Source of the DNA: Gari tellinella
Lineage: Eukaryota; Mollusca; Bivalvia; Cardiida; Psammobiidae
Assembly: GCA_922989275.2 (NCBI GenBank)
Contig: OV277861.1
Location: forward strand, 39,062,623 to 39,126,622
Reading direction: 5' to 3'
Length of the DNA: 64,000 nt
The notes under the pieces are model-generated. The model ran no database searches and was not told where the DNA came from. It worked only from the letters and a program-made list of their open reading frames with translations. Each line of letters opens with the position of its first letter. Position 1 is the stretch's first letter. Below are positions 21,316 to 32,572 of the stretch, piece by piece. A program made the position numbers and the translations under genes.

Positions 21316-21566
21316 TACAGTGGAGAAAACGTTATTCTTTCCCGTTTTAATCGCAAAAGAAACGCAAAGGCATTGCATTAAAATGGTGAAAATGACAACT
21401 TTTTGACACATTTGACGCCTCATTTTAACTGAGTGGCAAACAGTTTGGAGCCTGATCAGACGCCGGGTCACCCGGCGTCTGATCTGGCCCCAAACTGTTT
21501 GCATGGAACATATTCGATTTGGCGAAAACGCGTTTATTGGGAAAGAATAACGTTTTATCCACTGTA
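21316..21566. mobile_element. TA-A MITE, complete
   Basis: TACAGTGGAGAAAACGTTAT and AACGTTTTATCCACTGTA; alpha 21437-21501, loop GGGTCACCC. Confidence 0.9.
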
Positions 21567-21679
21567 AGTGGCGACATGTATTCAGTCTGTACCGTCGCAA
21601 GATACTGTGATGCTACGTGTATTGAGAAATAATAACGCATTCGCCACTATAATTCATATCTCATGACAGTCAATCTTAT

Positions 21680-21879
21680 TTAACTCATTTGCGCCCAGTG
21701 GATTCTTCCATGTGTTAAATTGGATTAGTCCATTTTTATCAAAGGGATGCTTGGTCAAAATTTTCATTTTCATTTTGTTTTATATTGAAATTCCTATCAG
21801 CAAACAGTGTAGACTCTTATCAGAGTCTACACTGTTTATCTATGTCCCATATATGGGATCGTGGGCACAAATGGGTTAA
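21680..21879. mobile_element. TTAA MITE (TTAACTCATTTGCGCCC type) with mini-beta
   Basis: TTAACTCATTTGCGCCCAG and GGGCACAAATGGGTTAA are inverted ends with TTAA. The hairpin 21801-21838 is a 38-bp palindrome: the GACGCC-type core has gone but both arms were shortened equally. The related copy at 31721-31948 keeps a 55-bp version. Confidence 0.8.
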
Positions 21880-22204
21880 GCGATTTTTCTTTGTAGAGAC
21901 CAGTCTTCCACTGGATTTCACATTCATGCTGCTTGAGGTCTATAATATGTTGCTCTTCATTCGATCATGGGTGTTCTCCTTTGAATTGTGCATACGAGCA
22001 TTGACCAATCGCATCATTGACCAATCGCATGCGCATTCAGATGGTCTTTTGCGATGTCTCAAGGTACTGCATTTGCGGTGGATATGGTAATCAGATCTTG
22101 ATTTTCTTCCAATGGATTGAACCAGCCTCTTATTAGATATGATACTGCAGTAATGTTTTCCTCATATTTCTATGTGAGAGTTCTCGTGTTTCGTATCTTC
22201 AAGC

Positions 22205-22354
22205 ATGTCTCTTAATTGGCTGATGGATGCACTGTGTGTGATACTCAGCTGCTATATAGTAACGCTTGTTGGCACAAGTGTTCAAGCGGAAGTGTATGGT
22301 CCCAACGCGAGTTTGTGTGTCCTTATTGACAGTGACCTCTGTTGTCTTATCAAG
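22205..22354 (+). CDS. Possible first exon of a small secreted protein
   Basis: Fifty codons from an ATG with a hydrophobic leader (DALCVILSCYIVTLVG) then a Cys-containing tail ending DLCCLIK, followed at once by AAG|GTAACC, a good donor in phase 0. No second exon identified and no family recognised. The ORF continues into tandem repeats if not spliced. Confidence 0.3.
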
Positions 22355-23540
22355 GTAACCCAAGGTTGGGTGATGTGTATGGATTATGAATGGTACAAGG
22401 CGACAACTGTATACGTAAGCGGTGCTAGACGAAAAAATAAAATCTAATTAACCATGACATAGCACAAAAACATATTCTAAGTCCAAAATGATTTCAAGGT
22501 CAATGTCAAATAAGTTTTGTTGATACTCGTTGATTGGGAATTATCGAAAGTAACAAGTCTCAAAGCATTCTAGTAAAAGGTGTTTATGCTAAAAGAAACG
22601 ATATAATCTAGTTTACCAATAAACATCCTTTATCACATAATTTGCGGTCTAGGAGTTGCATAAAGCGATTGTATAAATATCGTAATCCACTAGTGGAATA
22701 TCGTTTTTTGGGCTCCGGCCTAACTTGTTCGTCCATAAGCGCTGCATGTAGCGGGCGCCAAATGATGTCATTTACTATGACGTTAACGTAAACAACGTAA
22801 CGTTTGGCGGAAAATCTATATAGCGGAGGGTCTACAAACTACGGCTTCAAATCAATTTAATAGGTGCTTGAATTTGTTATGTGATAAATAGAATATCACA
22901 TTCGTGCTCATTATTTATCATTTTTAATAAACTCGTTGACTAAAATGAATATGACGCGAGCCTTGAATATGACGCTCGCCAAGGCTCGCGTCATATCATT
23001 TTAGTCAACTCGTTTATTAAAAATGATAAATAATGAGCACTCAAACAATATCCTCTATTTATAATATATTCTAAGTCCAAATTTAGTCAGCGTCTAGGTC
23101 AAAATTGAGGTTGGGTGATATGGGTGAAATGAGAATGATCCAAAGCCATAACTGTGAACGTGTCAAGGCATTCTAGTAAGCGGTATGCTAGACGAAACTG
23201 TTAAATCTAGTTCACCAATAAAACAGCCCTTGTAACATATTTTAGTTCTAAATTCGGTGAAGGTCAATGTCAAAATTGAGTTAAGGTGTTATGGGTGGAT
23301 TGGCAATGATCAAAAGCAGCAAGTATCAAATCATTCTAATATGCGGTATTGATGCTAGACGAAACGGTAAAATCTATTTAACCAATAAACAACTCTAATA
23401 ACATATTTGTAGTCAAAATTCGGTCAAGGTCAATGTCATACTGAGGTTGGATGATATGGTTGGATTGTTCAAGTATCAAAGCATTTTATTACGCGGTGTT
23501 ATTGCTAGACGAATCGGTAAAATATGTTTAACTTGTACGC
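22330..23540 (+). repeat. Diverged tandem repeat, period about 165 bp
   Basis: At least five units marked by GGTCAATGTCAAA, GGTTGGGTGATATGGGT, CATTCTAGTAAGCGGT, GCTAGACGAAACGGTAAAAT and ACCAATAAAC. The array is split by the foldback-bearing insert at about 22650-23060. Units are too diverged for recent amplification. Confidence 0.75.
22904..23040. repeat. 137-bp near-perfect palindrome
   Basis: Arms 22904-22965 and 22980-23040 pair almost base for base, from GTGCTCATTATTTATC to its inverse, with a 14-bp loop that repeats the arm motif ATATGACGC. The ends ATTATTTATCATTTTTAAT suggest a foldback element inserted in the tandem array. Confidence 0.9.
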
Positions 23541-24116
23541 ACCGCCAGTAGGATCACTATATGCCATCCACATCAAAAGGCATCTGTCTGAAGGCATAAA
23601 AAGGTGATTTTTCGTCAAAAAAGGTGATTGCAATTTGCTTTTCGCAAAAGTTAATTCCTAAAATAATGCCAATAACATGTAATGGCATGTTTCAATACCC
23701 GTTTTGATATAAAGCACCAATAAAAATGCATGCATAACCAAAAGTATGATTGTGACAACGATAATCCTTTCAGAACGTTAAAATTGGTGGATGGGGTAAC
23801 AAAAATGCCTCAAAAGCCAAAAAAGCTTCCATGAATTTATTGCTATCACACATTTCCTAATAGAAGAGGGTTCAGTCTTTCCGAAAATCCCTGAATGGTA
23901 CCCGTACCTCAAAATTCAGGTGCCCGGCTCACGGCCTAATTGCATTCAACACCGAACCCTAAATCGAGCCTTGATACCCTCTATTTAATCTTCTTTGGAA
24001 TGTCGGTAAAGTTCATCGACTGCTAACACATGACAAAAAGACATTTCGGCTAAGAATGTTATATCTTGACGATTGTAAGGCAAGAAGCTAAAACTGTAGA
24101 TCTTGCGTGTTCAATT
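23541..24116. other. Unassigned
   Basis: No ORF, terminal repeat or hairpin recognised. Confidence 0.4.
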
Positions 24117-24393
24117 ACCATTGTTTGCTGTATAGGCTAGCAGTTTGTCCCCCGTATGCAGCGTGCAGAGTACAGTAGAGAAAACATTCTCCTTCTAAAT
24201 AACCCCGGCTATGCTTAAACTATTATTTTCATAGCAAACAGTTTGAGCAAGATCAGACGCCGGTCATTTTCTATATTTCATTGCAATGCGTTTGCGTTTG
24301 AACGAAAGAATTGCGTTTTCTCCACTGTATTTCAGACCGGTAGCCAACTCGTAATCGATGACCTTCAATTTCTTTACTGAACACGCTACTGGT
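24117..24393 (+). mobile_element. Composite repeat enclosing a TA-A MITE, copy 2
   Basis: TA-A part 24171-24329 with only one alpha arm left (about 24235-24270). Flanks GTATGCAGCGTGCAGAG and CAGACCGGTAGCCAACTCG match copies 1 and 3. Confidence 0.7.
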
Positions 24394-24439
24394 ACTTTCT
24401 GTTTTTATTTTGTCCTGCTTTATGCTGCCATCTGTCGTA

Positions 24440-24687
24440 TACTGTGAAGAAGACGTTATTCTGCCCCGTTTATACGCAAAAGAAACGCATACGCAATGCA
24501 CTAAAATGTAGAAAATGACAACGTTTTGAAAGTTCTATTCATTTTGATCTGAGTTGCAAACTGTTTGGAGCCTGGTCAGACGCCGGGTAACCCGGCGTCT
24601 GATAAGGATCAAAACTGTTTGTTATTGAAATAATAGTAAAAGGGTAAACGCGTTTATTTGGGAAAGAATAACGTCTTCTCCACTGTA
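24440..24687 (+). mobile_element. TA-A MITE, first of an inverted pair
   Basis: TACTGTGAAGAAGACGTTAT to CGTCTTCTCCACTGTA; alpha 24557-24621, loop GGGTAACCC, one arm AAGGATC instead of CTGGCTC. Four bases separate it from the next copy in opposite orientation. Confidence 0.85.
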
Positions 24688-24691
24688 ACAA

Positions 24692-24961
24692 TACAGTGGA
24701 GAATGTGTTATTCTTTCCCAATAAACGCGTTTACGCTAAAACTATTATTTGCAGTGCAAACAGTTTGGAGCCAGATCAGACGCCGGGTAACCCGGCGTCT
24801 GATCAGGCTCCAGACTGTTTGCCACCAAGATAAACATGAATTATCAGAAGTGTCCAAAAGTTGTTCTTTTCTACGTTTTAGTGCTTTGCGTTTGCGTACG
24901 TTTGCGTACGTTTGCGTACGTTTGCGTTTAAACGGAAAAGAATAACAGATTCTCCACTGTA
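24692..24961 (-). mobile_element. TA-A MITE, second of an inverted pair
   Basis: TACAGTGGAGAATGTGTTAT to ATTCTCCACTGTA, 270 bp. Alpha 24757-24821. Longer than its relatives because a 10-bp unit, TTTGCGTACG, is repeated three to four times at about 24889-24928. Confidence 0.9.
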
Positions 24962-25200
24962 ACATACTTTGTATATAAATATTATAGTTCCTTTCCTTAA
25001 TCAACCACCGGGTTCCGAACAACTGAAGAATCTGAAAACCGCAGATTCACAAATTATGGCAAATTATCCATATCAAATCCAATTCTCCGTACCGATTGAT
25101 CTTTAACATTTTCAGGTATATTAATTTCGCAAATAAATACTTTTGAGGATTTGTCAACCTTCTAGAATTCTTTGAGAGAGTGATGATTGTCTGCTGAAGT
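24962..25200. other. Unassigned spacer
   Basis: Nothing recognised. Confidence 0.4.
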
Positions 25201-25418
25201 TTATTGCCTTCACTGGTATGACGTCATAGATTTGAAAAAAATACCGTCTGCTCTTTTTTCTCAAATTCAAATTTAAGGTATTTTGACTTAAGAAATATAT
25301 AAATGAGTTAAAAACAGTTTTGATTCTGCTCAAACGCCGCGATACGCGGTGTCTGATCAGAATTTAAACTGTTTGCAAATATAACTATTGTACTCCGGTA
25401 AGGCAGTGAAGGGGTTTA
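25201..25418. mobile_element. TTAA-type MITE, old, with alpha
   Basis: TTATTGCCTTCACTGGTATG at left and GGCAGTGAAGGGGTTTA at right are mutated TTAACCCCTTCACTGCC ends. Alpha 25311-25375 with loop GCGATACGC. Confidence 0.65.
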
Positions 25419-26266
25419 CAGACTGTTAATCCCCGTTGGCAACAAACAGTTGTTTATCATAGCAGACAAATAATGTTTTACTGTATTCAAAGCATTGATT
25501 ATCAAATGGGTAATTTTGCTATGCTGATTGTCACATATTCTGCTCGAGGGGTGTTATAATATTATGGAACTCTGCCAGGCGAGTACTTATTCTTTGAAAA
25601 ATAAGTACGCACTTATTAGTAGAATGTTTTCCCAAGAGTACAAAATGTTATGAGAGTACCAATTTGTCATTGCATCGGAAGGAATGTGACAGTAAAAAAG
25701 GAACAGTCATCTGGGAAAATTCTATAAAAGTAGTTAGGAATAATTTTTCATTTACTTAACATGATTAACCCGTCTATGTAAAAAGTTGCAAGAGTCATTC
25801 ACCGAAATAATTGCGTTCGTCTGGAAAAGAAAGGTTTTATATATTTTTGGATGTCTTTTATGACTGCCATAGATAGTTCGTTATACAGATAATCTTGTAT
25901 TGAGCGACGACTATTTGAAGTATTATGAAAACCTATATGATCAAATGACAGTTGAATGCTGGTTAAAAGAATCAGAAAGCTTCGAAGTGAGTTTTATCCA
26001 CTGTTTTTAAACTTCATTTAGCAATCACTTGTAGCTAAGAATTCCTAATGTCATTCTTTTAAATTGTCGATTAATACAAGATTGCAGCGTCCCTTATATT
26101 ATATCGGTTTGTTTTTATCACAATAGACAAAGTAGTATCTATTTATTGTGTCGTTTGTATTGATTTTGTCTGTGTCACTTCCTACTTCTGATGTTTATTA
26201 CATTTATGTCCCGCAATGAAGAGTACTCAAAACCATGTACGTATTTACTAATCCCATTACCCTATT
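25419..26266. other. Gene-free AT-rich stretch
   Basis: No ORF above background, no terminal repeats, no hairpin module in 850 bp: one of the few MITE-free stretches. Confidence 0.45.
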
Positions 26267-26511
26267 TACAGTGGAGAATCTGTTATTCTTTCCCGTTTAA
26301 ACGCAAACGTACGCAAACGCAAAGCGCTAAAACGTAGAAAATAACAAATTTTGGACAATTCTGATATTTCATGTTTATCTTTGTGGCAAACAGTTTGGAG
26401 CCTGATCAGACGCCGGGTTATCCGGCGTCTGATCTGGCTCCAAACTGTTTGCAAATAATAGTTTTAGCGTAAACGTGTTTATTGGGAAAGAATAACACAT
26501 TCTCCACTGTA
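26267..26511. mobile_element. TA-A MITE, complete
   Basis: TACAGTGGAGAATCTGTTAT to ACACATTCTCCACTGTA, 245 bp; alpha 26387-26451, loop GGGTTATCC. Confidence 0.9.
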
Positions 26512-26544
26512 TACACCATTTCACGGCTTTAATTCATTCCTCAA

Positions 26545-26720
26545 CTAAAGACAAATGTTATAGAGAAACAATTACGTCAAGTCTCCACTGCATTCTTGCC
26601 CAATGACAAATAATTGCTAGAACACTTTTTCCCATGATTACAAACAGTTTTGAGCCTGGGCAGACGCCAGGTAACCCGACGTCTGATCAGGCTCCGATGT
26701 CCATGTTTACGACTGAAATA
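26545..26720. mobile_element. Degenerate TA-A with decayed alpha
   Basis: Alpha-like stem at about 26638-26696 (loop AGGTAACC) with a lost outer arm on the right; ends not clear. Confidence 0.5.
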
Positions 26721-26794
26721 ACAATAATTCTTCAACATTTTTCAGAACCTATTAAAGTTTACATTTTATTGCCATGCCTTTGTGTTTAATTCGT

Positions 26795-26970
26795 GTAACG
26801 TTTTCACTACCAACCTGCAACGGCGCCAACAGGCGACTTTGCAAACAGTTTTGATACTGATCAGGATCTAAACTGTTTGACACTTTTGCAGATGACGCTT
26901 CCAATGCAGACGATATTTTCGTGGTAAGAGGGTTGAATCAGACGATAAAACTTGGCAGGGAAAGAGTTAA
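26795..26970. mobile_element. TTAA-type MITE with core-deleted alpha
   Basis: Right TTAA at 26967-26970. Hairpin 26842-26879 is a 38-bp palindrome (CAAACAG...CTGTTTG) lacking the GACGCC core. GGCGCCAACAGGCGAC precedes it as in the copy at 63560. Confidence 0.65.
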
Positions 26971-27218
26971 CCATTTCCCCCATAGAAACGACTTTTAGCG
27001 TATTTAATTTATTCCTCCGCTGAAGAAAATAGTTCCAGTTTATACCCTCATGAACAATAACCATTACAAATATTCTATATAGCCTAGCAGATTTTAGCTT
27101 AAAGCAGGCTGAAAGTAAAGCAGAATGTGCCTTAAGGCACATTCTGCTTTACTTTCAACCTGCTTTAAGTGGTCACCTGTCTTCAAAGCTATAAACAAGC
27201 TATGAGGTAAAGGGTTAA
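26967..27218. mobile_element. TTAA MITE with perfect 72-bp gamma hairpin
   Basis: TTAACCATTTCCCCCATAG and CTATGAGGTAAAGGGTTAA. Gamma 27098-27169 is almost perfect with core GTGCCTTAAGGCAC (A/T variants matched on both arms). Shares its left TTAA with the preceding element. Confidence 0.9.
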
Positions 27219-27258
27219 ACGGTATAGGATTATAAACATCCACCATAAGTGTTGATTC

Positions 27259-27363
27259 AGGATAATAATTTCTCACCCCGATGGTCAGAAAATTCATGCA
27301 GGGACGAGACTTGGCGAGTCCCTGCGTGAATATTTTGACCCGAGGTGGAGAAATTCCTATCCT
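27259..27363. repeat. 105-bp foldback
   Basis: AGGATAATAATTTCTCACC...GCAGGGAC pairs with GTCCCTGC...GGTGGAGAAATTCCTATCC around a 12-bp loop; a few mismatches. Confidence 0.8.
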
Positions 27364-27599
27364 ACATCAACAAAACGAATGATAGGCATTTTTCTTCCAT
27401 TTAAATCATTAAACATGATACAAATAACGAAATAATTGCAGTTTGTGTGCACTTATTTCCGCCAAAATATGACGTTGTTTGTAGTAACGTCAACAAAAAT
27501 GAACGCGTCATGTAGCGCTTGCACGGTTTAGCAGGGCAAAAATTGACGTCACGTGGTATGAAGCCTAGAGTGATTTCAATATGGTAAATCCCTAACACA

Positions 27600-27640
27600 C
27601 ATACATAGGCGAAAATGGGAGAAAAAGTCTTCTCCACTGT
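27600..27640. mobile_element. TA-A right-end fragment
   Basis: AAAAGTCTTCTCCACTGTAA matches a TA-A terminus; the rest is missing. 27364-27600 holds nothing recognisable. Confidence 0.45.
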
Positions 27641-27868
27641 AAATATCATGTAGATAAAAGAAATGATATTTATGCCTAGCACATACACCTGAAGGACTGG
27701 TCTTGACAATTCTGTTTCTATTCAAATCCTAACCTGACCTACATCAATAATAATGTGGGATACCCCTTTATTTCCATGACGTCATTTGCTCAAAAAGCTG
27801 TCGTTTGCTTTTATGTGTCAATTTTAAATATTAGGTATTTTTACTTAAAAAATATTTAAATGAGTGTA

Positions 27869-27932
27869 AGACAGATTGTGACATGATCAGACGCCGCGTT
27901 ATGTGGCGTCTGATCATGATACAAACTGTTTG
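27869..27932. repeat. Alpha hairpin in a decayed TTAA-type context
   Basis: GACATGATCAGACGCC GCGTTATGT GGCGTCTGATCATG stem with intact inner arms. TGACGTCATTTGCTC and GTCGTTTGC upstream are the P/TA-B internal blocks; ends not clear. Confidence 0.6.
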
Positions 27933-27954
27933 AAAAAATCAATTGCTCTTTGCG

Positions 27955-28205
27955 TACAGTGGAGAAAACGTTAGTCTTTCCCGTTTAAACGTAAACTAAA
28001 CGCAAATGCTACACACTTAAATGAAGAAAATTACAACGTTTTGATAATTCTGACTTTGCCTTTTAATCTAAGTGGCAAACAGTTTGGAGCCTGGTCAGAC
28101 GCCGGGTTACCCGGCGTCTGACCTGGCTCCAAACTGTTTGCAAGGGAAATAAAAGATTTAGCGTAAACGCGTTTATTGGGAAAGAATAACGTTTTCTCCT
28201 CTGTA
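27955..28205. mobile_element. TA-A MITE, complete
   Basis: TACAGTGGAGAAAACGTTAG to AACGTTTTCTCCTCTGTA, 251 bp; alpha 28076-28140, loop GGGTTACCC. Confidence 0.9.
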
Positions 28206-28378
28206 ATGCAGTGAAGGACTTATTGAAACATCGGACATTGTTCTACTTTCTGCCGTGAATAGTTTCATTTCACTCAAAGAGTAAATAGTCCACGTATTTC
28301 CTCCGAGTAAGGATGTGATTATTATGTTAACAGAATCCGTAGATGCAATTACTTGTCCGACCCCGAGCTCACGTTTGG

Positions 28379-29017
28379 TACAGTGGAGAAAACGTTATCC
28401 TTTGCAGTTTAACACATTTACCAACTGCGTGTTTTAAGGTTTGAAGACATGTGACCATTTAAAACAGGCTGAAAGTAAAGCAGAATGCGCCTTAAGGCGC
28501 ATTCTGCTTTACTTTCAGTTTGTTTCAAGCTACTATCAGCTAGAATATAGAAACTATTTCATATAATACATATTCATGATTAAATAAAGAAATATTTTCT
28601 GTTGTGGCGGAATACACTAAAGGCGTATAAAGTCGTATTTATATAGTAATGGGACGAAATGAATGCAAATACGATACGGTAAAATGCACGTAATGACAGC
28701 CTTTTGAAAGTATTGACTTTTAATTGTAACATTTGTGTTAAACGGTTTTGAGTCAGATAGGACGCCGGGTAACCCGACGTCTGGGCGTGCACAAAACTTT
28801 TTGCACTCGACATGTAGTAGAGACGACGTTATTAATTTACGTTAAAAAATAAAACTAAACGTAAGCGCTTTGCGATAAAATTTCTAACGATTCCTTTTGA
28901 TCTAGGCGACAAACTGTTTTGAGTCTGTTCTGGCTCCGGTTACCCGACGCATGATCTGATTGCAAATCGTTTGCAGTGGAGATCATTGTTTTACCATAAA
29001 CGATTTTCTCCACTGTA
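28379..29017. mobile_element. Decayed TA-A cluster with nested gamma element
   Basis: TACAGTGGAGAAAACGTTATC at 28379 opens a TA-A copy interrupted near 28409 by a TTAA-type element whose gamma hairpin lies at 28459-28529 (perfect core GCGCCTTAAGGCGC). Two further alpha relics follow at 28739-28803 and about 28910-28975, and a TA-A terminus CGATTTTCTCCACTGTA closes at 29017. Confidence 0.6.
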
Positions 29018-30690
29018 CAGTCAAAGACAAGGAGCAGGTTAATCAAGATGTTAGTACAGATGAAAACTCCTATAAGAGTCTTCTTACAGACAACTTCTCT
29101 GGTATTAAGGTTGAAGACCACTTATGAGATCAGCCCAAAATTGGTACTCTTTGTACAGCTATCGGTTTTTCTCGTCAACTGCCGACATGTCCCGAACTAT
29201 GCTGGCGAGAATGGCCGATCGTCCTCATTAGAGTTCCGATATTTATCGATATTGGCCAGAACTCAAAAGGGTCCTCAGCCTTAAACAGCCACTCATTCCT
29301 CTGTGAATGATACGGATCCAAACGGTTTGCAGTGTCGAATTTAATCGCTTTTGTCGATGAAAAGGTTAACAGTGGTTTGTCGCCGGCGACTGTTCGTATA
29401 ATACACTCAAAGGATTTTCTAACCGTTCAGTCAGATTTAAAGGTGCTACTCTAAAAACTAGTAACATTTTCCATAAGATGAAGATGTTTTATAAAAGGAA
29501 GAAAAGTTTCATCGAAATTGATCACGAATTATGAAAAATATGAATGAAATTGTAACCTAACCCTAAAGTGACAACGCATCATGTCATGAATTACATTTGT
29601 CTGTTGGGCTACCAGCTTTCATCGCGACATTGGTGCCATATGTAGCACTTAAATGATTACTTTGATTACTATCTAAGTATGGATGGAATACTGTTCAACT
29701 GGCACTGAAATACAAATACTGAGTCAACTCCTGGTCTGTTTTCATTTAATATGTAAAATACCAAAAATGCCACAAGCTGTCAGCAGTGGCTAAGTGACAT
29801 ATACAGAATACTTAAAGAATGCCACCCTAAACGGCTTTAGTGACGTGCAATGTTAATGTATCAATAAAAAAGGTGAATTTTGAGCCGCCGAGTTAAAATT
29901 TTGCGTTTAAACGATTGGCGATGATGCCGTTAACGCAGTTACGTTACATTTCTTGACATATTCAACGGTCCAGACATCCGCGAGCAGTCACCGTCAGACA
30001 TCATCGCAGTCACCGTAGACGCGTGGAAACATACAAACGAGTGTGTGATTACCAAAATGAAAGATTCCGTATACGCGAGTTTTTCATCTGTAGGCGCTAA
30101 TGACATTAATTTCTACAAATCCGGTCAGACAGAAGTTCCTCAAAACAAACAGATATTGGCGAACAACATGTTGAAATGCGTTGGTGAAAAAAGATATTGA
30201 TGTTTAATATTTAGCTTATATAAACGAGTTTAGGGTACATAGGACGTAAAACGTCCATGACGTTAACGTGGCATTTCACGTTGTCTCTGAATACAACATT
30301 TTGGGTGCTCTTGTGAGTAGTACGAACCGCATTCTCGACATGTTAAATGTTTTTCTGTTAGGACGACTGATGATCAACAAATAATCAAAAGCCATGGTTA
30401 CCAATGTCCCCATACATGCTTTGCTCGTGCAAAATACCTAAATCGTCGAATTCGGAGGTGTGACGTAACGTAGAGAGATACTCAAAATGCAATAACCTGA
30501 TTCAATGCACATTCAACTTAGTATTTGAAATAAAACTGATTACGTCAGTGTGCCATTTCCTGTTTCGAAAACAAATGAGTTTAAAAAGTGATCAGTTAGA
30601 AGATCCTTTGTGTGTACACTGTTGGTACCATAATTATCGTCTGCTGATGTTCTATTGATAAAATTTTCATTTTATTTTAAAACAAGATAT
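29018..30690. other. Long gene-poor stretch
   Basis: Contains small ORFs only; none shows a recognisable domain. No terminal repeats or hairpins until 30697. Could hold unrecognised exons. Confidence 0.4.
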
Positions 30691-30696
30691 GAGTGT

Positions 30697-30739
30697 CAAA
30701 CAGTTTGGATCCTGATGAGACTGGATCCAAACTGTTTGC
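30697..30739. repeat. Core-deleted alpha hairpin, 43 bp
   Basis: CAAACAGTTTGGATCC TGATGAGACT GGATCCAAACTGTTTG: 16-bp perfect arms around a short loop. Surroundings are not a clear MITE. Confidence 0.75.
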
Positions 30740-30905
30740 AAGGTCATTACTGTGGCACATATATAAATCCACCGATACTAGCATGTAAAGAAATAACATG
30801 CCTTCTCAGCAATAATCCTATAAATAAAAGAAGGCGACAAAGAAATAGAAATAGCACATCATCCAGTCCAGAAGAACATGTACATTGCTGATACCCATGA
30901 CAAGG

Positions 30906-31138
30906 ATACAGTTGAGAAGGCGTTATTCTTTCCCAAATAAACGCATTTACGCTAAAACTGTTATTTCAACTCAAAGCTGATTGCCAGAGTTAAAACAAAC
31001 GTGAGAAATTTCTCCACACTCTTCGCCATTTAGAACAAACAGAATTGTCAAAAGAATTGCCATTTAATTCATTTTAGTGCATTACGTTTACGTTTCATTT
31101 GTGCTTAAACGGGAAAGAATAACTACTTCTCCACTGTA
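30906..31138. mobile_element. TA-A MITE without hairpin
   Basis: TACAGTTGAGAAGGCGTTAT to AACTACTTCTCCACTGTA. The centre has unrelated sequence in place of alpha, so the hairpin is not needed for the ends to be kept. Confidence 0.8.
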
Positions 31139-31720
31139 ACACTAATGCCGAAAAACAATACATACATGTGTGTATAAACAATAAGTTTCCATCCAGAAAA
31201 TAAAATAGTGTGCGAAATTGCTTGACAGAAAAGTGAAAAATAGGAAGGTTTGTTGTTAATTATATACATACACTATACATTTATATGCACATTAATTTAA
31301 TGGTGCATCGTAACCCACTGGCCCCTATTTTCTGATATTCTGTCGCTTTTTGCTCGTCTGAATGCAATCCGCACTTTTATAAAGCGTGATATTTGAAAAG
31401 AAATGCATTGACGCCGACTTCTGACATTTTATCGGTTTGATCACTGACCCTCTGCCATGTCTCCTCTCTAGGTCCAACGTCCAATCCTGTCTCTTCCGGG
31501 TAATTTCTGATCACGTATCTTCTTCCCGATCCCTACCGGTCCAACGGCTTTGACCCCTCCCCTTTTTTCGGTCACGTTGGGTGTGCATTTCCGGTCAAGG
31601 AATTTCTGAGCACATCGAACAACAATAAAGAGAACTGGCCAGTACACTAAACTACTATGATGACCGTTGATAAGTTCGTGTGTCAACGGGATGACGCACC
31701 TTCAACACTTACGCGGGACG
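31139..31720 (-). other. Gene-poor stretch with one uncertain ORF
   Basis: A 72-codon minus ORF at 31686-31468 has a hydrophobic segment (SLVYWPVLFIVVRCA) and a basic tail; the local GC content is higher than nearby. No family recognised; probably not coding. Confidence 0.25.
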
Positions 31721-31948
31721 TAAACCTCTTTCCGCCCAGTGGATTCTATCTCCCATGTTTTATATATTGGATTAGTCCTTTTTTTATCAAAGGGATGTTT
31801 GGTCAAAATTTTCATTTTCATTTTGTTTTATGAATATTGAAATTCCTATCAGCAAACAGTGTAGACTCGGATCAGACTCGGCGTCTGATCAGAGTCTACA
31901 CTGTTTGCCTATGTCATATATATGGGATCGTGGGCACAAATGGGTTAA
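31721..31948. mobile_element. TTAA MITE with 55-bp beta/alpha hybrid hairpin
   Basis: Relative of 21680-21879 (identical TTTTCATTTTCATTTTG block). The hairpin 31853-31907 has beta outer arms (CAAACAGTGTAGACTC) and an alpha-like inner core (GGCGTCTGATCAG), with one arm shortened. Confidence 0.8.
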
Positions 31949-32008
31949 ACCTTAGCAGAAACAACACACTATACTACTATCCCTTTCAATACGTTACCCC
32001 GAGTACAT

Positions 32009-32257
32009 CAGGGCTGCCATTTATCACGTTTTTTTCTTAATTTCTAAGGAACTTTTTTTCTGAAATATTAAGCTATCTGTTCTTACTTTTAAAATTTGGA
32101 ATTATAATACGATTTATAGTAAAGGATCATTGATATTAGTGTCAAACAGTTTACAAAGAGTTCAAACAGTTTAAAAGTCTTGAAGGTACCATTCCTAAAA
32201 TCGTGCTTGAAAAAATGGACATGTTAATATTTTTATGAGCAATTTATGGTAGCCCTG
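32009..32257. mobile_element. hAT-like MITE, third copy
   Basis: CAGGGCTGCCATTTATC and ATTTATGGTAGCCCTG, flanked by GTACAT (32003-32008) and GTACAA (32258-32263). Inside are two direct CAAACAGTTT motifs, a collapsed alpha rather than the gamma of the other two copies. Confidence 0.75.
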
Positions 32258-32322
32258 GTACAATGTTGATGGTTGTTAGGTCACGTAATGCGTTACGGAT
32301 GACGTAATGGCAGTGACGTGGT

Positions 32323-32569
32323 TTAAACCTTTCAGCGCCAAATGAATTGTGAGGTTTTTACCGCTTCACCACCATATTGCGTCTGCTTCAATATTGATGT
32401 CTGCAAGATAGTTTCTGCCTATATCACAGAGCTTCTTTAGGAACGGTATGGTCAATGTGAACAATGAGTTCACTAGTACCACGGAGTAATTGGGTAATTA
32501 CTCCATGATGTAAAAGTCTGATCAGAATCAAAATGCGCTTTATGACGTCATTGGGAGTGAAATGGTTAA
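32323..32569. mobile_element. TTAA MITE, hairpin replaced
   Basis: TTAAACCTTTCAGCGCCAAA to GGGAGTGAAATGGTTAA. The usual alpha position holds a different small palindrome (GGAGTAATTGGGTAATTACTCC, 32484-32505 approx.) and one leftover alpha arm. Confidence 0.65.
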
Positions 32570-32572
32570 CCT

